From Acidimicrobiaceae bacterium (GTDB taxonomy: Bacteria; Actinomycetota; Acidimicrobiia; Acidimicrobiales; RAAP-2): a stretch of 64,000 nt of DNA. Shown piece by piece: positions 56,674 through 64,000 of the stretch. How positions within the stretch are numbered: the stretch's first letter is position 1; every line of letters starts with the position of its first letter. The translations under genes and the position numbers were made by a program. Where the stretch lies: assembly GCA_003152015.1 (NCBI GenBank), contig PLZF01000043.1:1-64000 (forward strand). The letters run 5' to 3'. Below the pieces are notes generated by a model. It saw only the letters and a program-made list of their open reading frames with translations. It did no database searches and had not been told where the DNA came from.

Positions 56674-56719
56674 CGCGTCCAACCCCAAAATCGGCGGTGT
56701 CGGTAGCGGCGCCGGCGGC

Positions 56720-57511
56720 TCAGAGCTGGCCGATGGCCTTGTGGGTCTGCGGGACCACCCGAACGTGGGGATACTTCCACAGCGCAAGTTCCTGAAGGGT
56801 GAGCACATCGTCAGGAGTCGGGGCGCGGGTGACGGCGGCGAACGGGGTCACCGGCTGCAGGTAGATCACCGGCTCGGCTCCCGGGGTCCGAGCTGCCGCC
56901 TCCGCTACCATCGCTACCGCCTTCGACAACTCGTCGGTGTCGGTGTGGGCTCCGACCACGATCTTCACCCAGGTGTCGACCCCGGCCCGAAGGGCGACAT
57001 CGAGGAACCGCTGTTGCAGTGACGGGTCCACTCGCTCCCCGTCGACGCTCGGGAGTTTCACATCCATGCTCACGTAGGTCAGCCACCCGATGAGTTCTTC
57101 GAGACCGTGCACCAGGGTGCCGTTGGTCTCCGCCATCAGAGGCATGCCCAGCTCGGCCAACATCGGGAACAGACCGGCCAAACGCTTGGACTGCATGAGC
57201 GGCTCGCCGCCGGTGACGCTGACCGAGTGATGGGGCATGGCTCGCCACAGTCGATCCACCGCGTCGACCACTGACTCGATGGCCAACGGGCTCTCCACCC
57301 TGTCCCAGTCCCGTCGTCCCGGTGTCCGTTCGATCCGACACGGCCCCGGGCGCTTCTCGAGGGCCTCGGGTTGATCGCAGTACGCACAGCGGATGTTGCA
57401 CCCGGTCATTCGAAGGAATACCTGGCGGGTGCCGACCAGAGCCGCCTCCCCCTGGATAGCCGAGAACACCTCGGAGACGAGCAGATCCGAGGGCGTTCCC
57501 GAGGCTGTCAC
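56720..57511 (-). CDS. queE: 7-carboxy-7-deazaguanine synthase QueE
   Basis: LLVSEVFSAIQGEAALVGTRQVFLRMTGCNIRCAYCDQPEAL (radical SAM CxxxCxxC variant); VSVTGGEPLMQ. Confidence 0.92.
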   Translation of the reverse strand: MTASGTPSDLLVSEVFSAIQGEAALVGTRQVFLRMTGCNIRCAYCDQPEALEKRPGPCRIERTPGRRDWDRVESPLAIESVVDAVDRLWRAMPHHSVSVTGGEPLMQSKRLAGLFPMLAELGMPLMAETNGTLVHGLEELIGWLTYVSMDVKLPSVDGERVDPSLQQRFLDVALRAGVDTWVKIVVGAHTDTDELSKAVAMVAEAAARTPGAEPVIYLQPVTPFAAVTRAPTPDDVLTLQELALWKYPHVRVVPQTHKAIGQL

Positions 57512-58188
57512 CGGCCAGTGAGGGCCGGGTCGTCCACACCGGCTTCGGAAAAGCCGCGCACCCGCAGCAGGCAGGCATCACAAACCCCGCAGGGATTTGT
57601 CTCTCCCTGGTAACACGACCAGGTCAGCTGCAGGGGTGCCTTGTGGTCGATGCCCAGCCGCACAATGTCCGCTTTGGTCAACTCGATGAGCGGCGTCCGG
57701 ATCTCGATCGGATCGCCTTCGACGCCGCGTTTCTGGCCGGTGGCGGCCACCTGCCGGAACGCCTCGATGAACTCGGGCCGACAATCCGGGTACCCCGAGT
57801 AGTCGATGGCATTCACCCCGATCCATACTGCGTCGAGACCCCGGGCCTCAGCTACCCCGAGCGCCACGGCCAGAAAGATCGAATTCCGGGCGGGCACGTA
57901 GGTGACCGGTATTCCCTCCTCGGTCCCACCCGCGGGCACCGCGATGGAGGGATCGGTGAGCGCCGAGCCTCCCCAGGCCGAGGTGTCGAGCGCGACCACC
58001 AGGTGCTCGGCCCGGAAGTGGCCGACCACACCGGCGGCATGGTCGAGCTCGGTGCGGTGCCGTTGACCGTAGTCGAAGGTGAGGGCCACCGGCGGCTTGC
58101 CGCCTTCGGCCTCGGCCAGCGCCATGCACACGGTGGAGTCGAGTCCACCCGAGAGGACGACCAGGTGCCCGCGGCCTCGGTTGCTCAC
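57508..58188 (-). CDS. queC: 7-cyano-7-deazaguanine synthase QueC
   Basis: LVVLSGGLDSTVCMALAEAEGG; VPARNSIFLAVALGVAEA; TWSCYQGETNPCGVCDACLLR. Confidence 0.95.
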   Translation of the reverse strand: MSNRGRGHLVVLSGGLDSTVCMALAEAEGGKPPVALTFDYGQRHRTELDHAAGVVGHFRAEHLVVALDTSAWGGSALTDPSIAVPAGGTEEGIPVTYVPARNSIFLAVALGVAEARGLDAVWIGVNAIDYSGYPDCRPEFIEAFRQVAATGQKRGVEGDPIEIRTPLIELTKADIVRLGIDHKAPLQLTWSCYQGETNPCGVCDACLLRVRGFSEAGVDDPALTGR

Positions 58189-58556
58189 GACGTCTCGTCG
58201 ACGGTGAGGTCCACCCACGATCCCGGGGTCTCCCACAGGCGCAGGGCGGAAACAGGAAGACCACCAATGGTCAACAGCTCCCACGCCCGATGGGCCAGTA
58301 GCTCGGCAGTGGGGTTGTCGAGCACTTCGTTGAGGTCCCGGTGGTCCCACTGGTCGATGACCTCACGGGTGACCACCGAGTGCAGAATGTCGAAGTCGAT
58401 CACCACGCCGTTGGTGTCGAGGCCTCCGGCCACCGTCACGTCGAGTCGGTAGGAGTGACCATGGAGGTTGCGGCACTTTCCGGTGTGCCACTCCAGACGA
58501 TGGGCGGCTTCGAAAGTGAAGGTGCAGGTGACGCTGGTTTGGATGGCTCCCACCAT
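58185..58556 (-). CDS. queD: 6-carboxytetrahydropterin synthase QueD
   Basis: CTFTFEAAHRLEWHTGKCRNLHGHSYRLDVTVAGGLDTNGVVIDFDILHSVV; GTGA overlap with queC. Confidence 0.93.
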   Translation of the reverse strand: MVGAIQTSVTCTFTFEAAHRLEWHTGKCRNLHGHSYRLDVTVAGGLDTNGVVIDFDILHSVVTREVIDQWDHRDLNEVLDNPTAELLAHRAWELLTIGGLPVSALRLWETPGSWVDLTVDETS

Positions 58557-58630
58557 GAGGACGCTAACCCACCCATTTAGCGGTCGTTTCGAGGCCATGG
58601 CTGCGGATCGGTCCCATTAGGCTCTCCTCA

Positions 58631-61600
58631 ATGGATAACACCATCGGATCAGACGTCTCAGGGGGATCCAACCCGGCGCGCCCGGCCACCACAACTGGGG
58701 CGTTCGGACCCAACGCGTGGCTGGTCGAGGACATGTATGACAGTTACCGTGCCGACCCGACGTCGGTATCGGCGTCGTGGCGGGAGTTCTTCACCGACTA
58801 TCGACCGGCGGTGACTCCGGCGGGCGGCGCTCCGGCGGGCGGCGCTCCGGCACCTGCCGCACCTGCGCCCGCTCCAACCCCGGCGAAGTCGGCTCCGGCC
58901 GCGAAGACCAGCCCACCTAGTGCCGCGTCCAATGGCACGTCGGCGGGGGAGAAGGTCACCCCGCTCCGTGGTGCCGCCGGTCGCATTGTCATCAACATGC
59001 AGGCCTCCCTCGAGGTGCCCACCGCCACCAGTGTGAGGGTGGTGCCGGCCAAGCTCTTGGAGGTCAACCGCACCATCATCAACAACCAGCTGTTGCGCGC
59101 TACCGGAGGCAAGGTCAGCTTCACCCACCTCATCGGGTATGCGGTGGTGAAGAGCCTGGTGGCGGTTCCCGCCATGAACGCCAGCTTTGTGGCCGATTCG
59201 GACGGCAAGGGAACCCCCGGGGTGATCCGGCATCACCATGTGGGCCTCGGCCTGGCCGTGGACGTGGAGAAGTCCGACGGTTCACGCACCCTGATGGTGC
59301 CGTGCATCACCGATGCCGACAGCCGTGACTTCCGTGGCTTCGTGGGTGCCTACGAAGAGTTGGTACGCAAAATTCACATCAACAAGATCTCCCCCGACGA
59401 TTTCGCCGGCACCACTGTCACGTTGACCAACCCGGGCACCCTCGGCACCGTTCAGTCGGTGCCCCGCCTGATGCCGGGTCAAGGGGTCATCGTCGGGGTA
59501 GGAGCGCTCGGGGTCCCCTCCGGCTTCGAAGCCACCGACCCTCATACCCTGGCCGAGCTGGGGGTGGGCAAGACGGTCACCCTCACCTCCACCTACGACC
59601 ACCGCATCATCCAAGGGGCGGAGTCGGGGCTGTTCCTCGCTCACATATCCGAGTGCCTGATGGGGAAGCACGACTTCTACGACGAGGTATTTGCCGCCCT
59701 CGAGATCCCCTACGAGCCGGTGCGGTGGGAGAAGGACACCAACGACACCGAGGACACGGTGGAGGGCATTCACGAGCGCCTGCTGAAACAGGTCCATGTG
59801 CAGACCCTCATCAACATGTACCGGGTACGCGGCCATCTCATCGCCCATCTCGATCCCCTCGATGCCGAATCACCCGATCTTCATCCCGAGTTGGACCCGC
59901 TCCACTATGGCCTCACCATCTGGGACCTGCCCCGCCGCTACGTGGCCGATGGGCTGGCCGGCCAGGGCAACGCCACCCTCGACGAGATCCTCCACACACT
60001 GCGGAACGCCTACTGCCGCACCCTCGGCGTCGAGTACATGCACATTCAGGACCTGGCCCAGAAGCGGTGGATCCAACAGCACGTGGAGGGGGTGTCGTCG
60101 GAGCTATCGCCCGACCAGCAGCGCCACATCCTCGACCGCCTGGGTGCGGCCGAGGTCTTCGAGCGGTTCCTCCACTCCCGCTATGTCGGACAGAAGAGGT
60201 TCGGTTTGGAAGGGGCCGAGTCGGCTATCGTCCTCCTCGACACCATCCTCGACGAGGCGGTGACCGAACGCCTCGTCGAAGCGGTGATGGGGATGTCCCA
60301 TCGGGGCCGGCTCAACGTGCTGGCCAACATCGTCGGGAAGTCCTACCACGAGATCTTTGAAGAGTTCGAGGGCAATCTCGACCCCGAGTCGGTACAGGGT
60401 TCGGGCGATGTGAAGTACCACAAGGGGGCCTCCGGGGTCTTCACCGGTCGCTCGGGTGGCACCATCCCGGTGTCGTTGGCCTCCAATCCCTCCCACCTCG
60501 AAGCGGTGGACCCGGTGGTGGTGGGTATGGTGCGGGCCAAACAGGATGCCCTCGGCGGCGAGCGGGGGAGCGGGAAGCGACTCGAGGATGGCACCGGCGA
60601 GCCGTTCCCGGTGTTGCCGATACTGCTGCACGGCGACGCCGCCTTCGCCGGGCAGGGAGTGGTGGCCGAAACCCTCAACCTGTCAGGTCTGGCCGGTTAC
60701 CGCACCGGCGGGACGATTCACATCGTCATCAACAATCAACTGGGCTTCACCACCGCCCCCGAGGCCGCTCGCACGTCGGTGTATCCGACCGATGTGGCCA
60801 AAATGGTGCAGGCGCCGATCTTCCACGTGAACGGGGATGATCCCGAAGCCTGCGTCCGGGCCGCCCGGCTGGCGTTCGGGTTTCGTCAGACCTTCCACAA
60901 GGACGTGGTCATCGACATGGTCTGTTACCGGCGCCATGGCCACAACGAGGGGGACGACCCCAGCTATACCCAACCGTTGATGTACGCCCTCATCGAGGCC
61001 AAGCGTTCAGTGCGCAAGCTCTACACCGAGGCACTGGTGCGCCGGGGTGACATCACCATCGAGGAGGCAGAGGAAGCACTCGACAGGTTCTCCGCCCGAC
61101 TGCAGGCAGCCCTGGACGAGACCCGGGCCGAGGCGGAGTCGTCGGCCGGCATCACGCCCACCCTCCCGGCCTATTTGGTGCCCGACCTGTCCATCCCGGC
61201 GATCGAGACCGGCGTGGACTCGTCGGTCATCAGCCGCCTGGCCACTGCGGTGAGCTCGGTGCCGGAAGGTTTCGTGATCCATCCCAAACTCGTCCGCCAG
61301 TTCGAGGGCCGGGACAAAGTGGTGGCTGGCGGGGAGGTGGACTGGGCGTTGGGCGAGGCCATGGCGTTCGGGTCTCTGTTGCTCGAAGGCACCAATGTGC
61401 GCCTCACCGGCCAGGACACCCGGCGGGGGACCTTTTCCCATCGTCACGCGGTTCTGGTGGACAACGTCACCGGGGTCGAATACGTCCCATTGGCCCAACT
61501 CGAAGGCGGTCGGTTCACCGTCCTGGACTCACTGCTCTCCGAGTACGCCTGCGTGGGTTTCGAGTACGGCTACTCGGTGGAGGCGCCATCGGATCTGGTG

Positions 61601-62374
61601 GCGTGGGAGGCGCAGTTCGGCGATTTCTGGAACGGGGCCGAGATCATCGTCGACAACTTTCTGGTGGCGGCCGAGGACAAGTGGGACCAGCAGTCCGGGT
61701 TGGTCCTGCTCCTGCCCCATGGGTATGAGGGCCAGGGCCCCGAGCACTCCTCGGCGCGGATCGAGCGCTTCCTCACCCTGTGTGCCCGGGGCAACCTCCG
61801 GGTGACAAATCCCACCACCGCCGCCCAGTACTTCCACCTGCTCCGTGCCCAGGTAAAGCTGGCCGAGCGCCGACCCCTGGTGGTGTTCACCCCCAAGTCG
61901 TTGCTTCGGGCCCGTCAGGCCCGGTCCCCCATCGAGGCCTTCTCCATCGGGTCGTTCGCCGAGGTCCTCGACGATCCGATCACTGCCCGCGAAGGGTTCG
62001 ATCCGTCGGGCGTGACCCGGGTGGTGCTGTGCTCGGGAAAAGTCGCTTACGACGCCATGGGCCGCCGGGACGAACTCGACGGGGCCGGGGGCGGCGTGGT
62101 CGTCGTCAGGGTCGAGCAGCTCTATCCCTGGCCCTCAGCCGAAATCACCGAGGTGCTGGAGCGCTACCCGAATGCCGTCGAGGTGGTATGGCTGCAAGAA
62201 GAGCCCGAAAACATGGGGGCATGGAACTTTGTCCATCTGCATCTGCACTCTCTGCTGCGTGACACCCACTCGTTGACCCACGTGAGCCGGGCGGAGTCGG
62301 CCAGCCCGGCCTCGGGGAGTGCCGCACTCCACCGTTTGGAACAGGACGATCTATTGATCCGCGCCATCGGCTGA
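58631..62374 (+). CDS. kgd: multifunctional 2-oxoglutarate metabolism enzyme Kgd (E2-E1 fusion, SucA-like)
   Basis: NAWLVEDMYDSYRADPTSVSASWREFFTDY; E2 domain STYDHRIIQGAESGLFLAHI; E1 domain VLANIVGKSYHEIFEEFEG, VCYRRHGHNEGDDPSYTQPLMY. Confidence 0.97.
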   Translation: MDNTIGSDVSGGSNPARPATTTGAFGPNAWLVEDMYDSYRADPTSVSASWREFFTDYRPAVTPAGGAPAGGAPAPAAPAPAPTPAKSAPAAKTSPPSAASNGTSAGEKVTPLRGAAGRIVINMQASLEVPTATSVRVVPAKLLEVNRTIINNQLLRATGGKVSFTHLIGYAVVKSLVAVPAMNASFVADSDGKGTPGVIRHHHVGLGLAVDVEKSDGSRTLMVPCITDADSRDFRGFVGAYEELVRKIHINKISPDDFAGTTVTLTNPGTLGTVQSVPRLMPGQGVIVGVGALGVPSGFEATDPHTLAELGVGKTVTLTSTYDHRIIQGAESGLFLAHISECLMGKHDFYDEVFAALEIPYEPVRWEKDTNDTEDTVEGIHERLLKQVHVQTLINMYRVRGHLIAHLDPLDAESPDLHPELDPLHYGLTIWDLPRRYVADGLAGQGNATLDEILHTLRNAYCRTLGVEYMHIQDLAQKRWIQQHVEGVSSELSPDQQRHILDRLGAAEVFERFLHSRYVGQKRFGLEGAESAIVLLDTILDEAVTERLVEAVMGMSHRGRLNVLANIVGKSYHEIFEEFEGNLDPESVQGSGDVKYHKGASGVFTGRSGGTIPVSLASNPSHLEAVDPVVVGMVRAKQDALGGERGSGKRLEDGTGEPFPVLPILLHGDAAFAGQGVVAETLNLSGLAGYRTGGTIHIVINNQLGFTTAPEAARTSVYPTDVAKMVQAPIFHVNGDDPEACVRAARLAFGFRQTFHKDVVIDMVCYRRHGHNEGDDPSYTQPLMYALIEAKRSVRKLYTEALVRRGDITIEEAEEALDRFSARLQAALDETRAEAESSAGITPTLPAYLVPDLSIPAIETGVDSSVISRLATAVSSVPEGFVIHPKLVRQFEGRDKVVAGGEVDWALGEAMAFGSLLLEGTNVRLTGQDTRRGTFSHRHAVLVDNVTGVEYVPLAQLEGGRFTVLDSLLSEYACVGFEYGYSVEAPSDLVAWEAQFGDFWNGAEIIVDNFLVAAEDKWDQQSGLVLLLPHGYEGQGPEHSSARIERFLTLCARGNLRVTNPTTAAQYFHLLRAQVKLAERRPLVVFTPKSLLRARQARSPIEAFSIGSFAEVLDDPITAREGFDPSGVTRVVLCSGKVAYDAMGRRDELDGAGGGVVVVRVEQLYPWPSAEITEVLERYPNAVEVVWLQEEPENMGAWNFVHLHLHSLLRDTHSLTHVSRAESASPASGSAALHRLEQDDLLIRAIG

Positions 62375-62412
62375 AGTTTGTCCCGTCTGATGTGTCGGCC
62401 CGGGTCGACCGG

Positions 62413-63759
62413 TCAGACCAGAAAGTCTTGAGCCAGGGCCATCCACATCTCGGTTGACAACCTGAGGGTCTCGATGTCGACCCGCTCGTCGATCCCATGG
62501 AACATGGCCCCGTACTCCGCCGATCCTATGGCGGGGCTGTGCATCCCGAAGCCGTAGGCCACGCTGCCCAGCGCCCGGTGGTACCGGGCATCGGTTGCCC
62601 CCGCGGTGAGGAACGGGATGTTCTTGGCCCCGGGGTAGAACCCTTCGCTCACCCGCTGCAGCGCGTCCCACAGCGGCGTGTCGATGGGCGACGCCGAGGA
62701 TGGATCAGCGTAGCGGAAGGTGACTTCCACATCATCGGCCAGGTCACCCACCACCTCATCGACCATGGCCCGGACATCGACCAGATCCCACCCGGGCAGG
62801 CTCCGGATATCGATCTGCAACTCGACCCGGTCGGGAATCACGTTGATCTTCGATCCGGCCTCCATCATGGTGGGGGCCATGGTGGTGTGGGTGCAGGCGT
62901 GGGCCTGGCGGGCCAGGCCCAACCGCGGCAGCTCCTCACAGAAGGCATCGATCCGGTCGGGATCGAGGAGCGGCTCGCTGAGCTCGGGTGGGTACCCGAG
63001 CCCGTCGACGAACCGGCGCCAGATCTCGTGCATCTCGGCCTGGGGACGGTACTCGTCGATGCGCCGGACGATCTCTGCCGCCTTGATGAGGGCATTGTCG
63101 GTCCGGAGGGGTTGGGAGGCATGGCCGGGGACACCCTTGACGGTGAGGATGCACCAGTAGATGCCCTTCTCGCCCACGATCACCGGCAGTCGGGTCCCAC
63201 CGTCGGCACCCCGGGTGGGAAACCCACCCGACTCGGTGATCACGTAATCGCTGTTGACCACGTCAGCCTGGTGTTCGCAGAGCCACTTGGCGCCGTGGAT
63301 TCCGGTTGCCTCCTCGTCGGCCACCGCCACGTAGGTGAGGTCGCCTGCCGGGCGAAATCCCTCCAGGGCCAGATGGCGCAGACCAGTGGCCATGGTGGCG
63401 GTGAGGTTCAACATGTCGATGGCGCCCCGGCCCCACACCTCTCCATCGATCAACTCACCGCCGAAGGGGTCGTGGCGCCAGTCCTCCCCGGTGGCCGGGA
63501 CGACGTCGGTATGGCCCAACAAAGTGAGGGAAGGGGCAGACGGATCCGATCCGCGGATCTTGGCCACCAGAGAGGTGCGTCCGGGTTCGGGTTCGAATCT
63601 CTCCATCTCCACGCCGGAGCCGTCGAGGTAGGTGGCCAGCAGGTCGGCGCTCCGGTGCTCGTGGCCCGACGCCACGGTGCCATCGTTCACGCACTCGTTG
63701 CGGATGAGGTGCTGAAGCAGATCGGTCGCCTCACCGGCGAGGGTGCCGTCAGTGGTCAT
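62413..63759 (-). CDS. M20 family metallopeptidase
   Basis: SLTLLGHTDVVPATGEDWRHDPFGGELIDGEVWGRGAIDMLNLTATMATGLRHL; VADEEATGIHGAKWL. Confidence 0.94.
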   Translation of the reverse strand: MTTDGTLAGEATDLLQHLIRNECVNDGTVASGHEHRSADLLATYLDGSGVEMERFEPEPGRTSLVAKIRGSDPSAPSLTLLGHTDVVPATGEDWRHDPFGGELIDGEVWGRGAIDMLNLTATMATGLRHLALEGFRPAGDLTYVAVADEEATGIHGAKWLCEHQADVVNSDYVITESGGFPTRGADGGTRLPVIVGEKGIYWCILTVKGVPGHASQPLRTDNALIKAAEIVRRIDEYRPQAEMHEIWRRFVDGLGYPPELSEPLLDPDRIDAFCEELPRLGLARQAHACTHTTMAPTMMEAGSKINVIPDRVELQIDIRSLPGWDLVDVRAMVDEVVGDLADDVEVTFRYADPSSASPIDTPLWDALQRVSEGFYPGAKNIPFLTAGATDARYHRALGSVAYGFGMHSPAIGSAEYGAMFHGIDERVDIETLRLSTEMWMALAQDFLV

Positions 63760-63977
63760 GTCGCCACCTTAGGACTGCGCGGTGAAGTCGCCCCGATCAG
63801 GGTCTGCACACTGCACTGATCCACAAGTGCGGTGGCGTCCACGTTGTCGGTTTTTGGCACCACTGGGACCGGTGGTCCTTTTGACCTGTTCCGCGGTGCA
63901 GGTCCGAGACCATGTCTGCGCAGAACCCCTTCCGCCAGCCAGTTTATTACGGAAGGATCTACTGATAATCTTCCGTT

Positions 63978-64000
63978 ATGAGAGCAATACCGGAAGGGGA
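63978..64000 (+). CDS. start of a truncated ORF at the window edge (MRAIPEG...)
   Basis: ATG at 63978 downstream of an inverted repeat; too short to assign. Confidence 0.3.

Noticed and set aside
62497-63819. 440-aa plus-strand ORF opposite the M20 peptidase
   Set aside because: Antisense shadow with no domain signature.
1-64000. CRISPR arrays, tRNA or rRNA genes
   Set aside because: No regularly spaced repeats outside coding tandem repeats, and no tRNA T-loop/acceptor pairing or rRNA-like stretches were recognised by eye.

Overview
High-GC actinobacterial chromosome segment, probably Acidimicrobiia-like. That placement is inferred from gene content: fused Kgd, CofC/F420, PafBC, HU with a PAKKA-type tail. 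Most of the window is ordinary core metabolism: acyl-CoA synthetases, Dxs, TldD/TldE, MoaC, GpsA, CobQ, RNase HII, QueE/C/D, Kgd and others. Three things stand out. (1) A dispersed type IV pilus locus (16.4-30.5 kb) with a PilM-PilN fusion, a PilB with two N-terminal MshEN-like modules, two different PilT proteins and a proline-rich protein. (2) A minimal mobilization-like pair, a helicase-less MobF relaxase facing a TM-less VirD4/TraG-like ATPase, next to an HU-histone-H1-like gene that has a strong internal Shine-Dalgarno and start. (3) A 'graveyard' of toxin-antitoxin loci: an N-truncated PIN toxin at the left edge; an intact VapBC with a palindromic operator, beside a truncated transglutaminase-like gene; an MNT-HEPN pair whose HEPN frame has one in-frame TAA; a RelBE-like remnant; and a twice-frameshifted two-gene module at 46 kb. 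No CRISPR arrays, rRNA, tRNA or intact IS elements were seen. All calls come from reading the sequence and ORF track; no database search was run.
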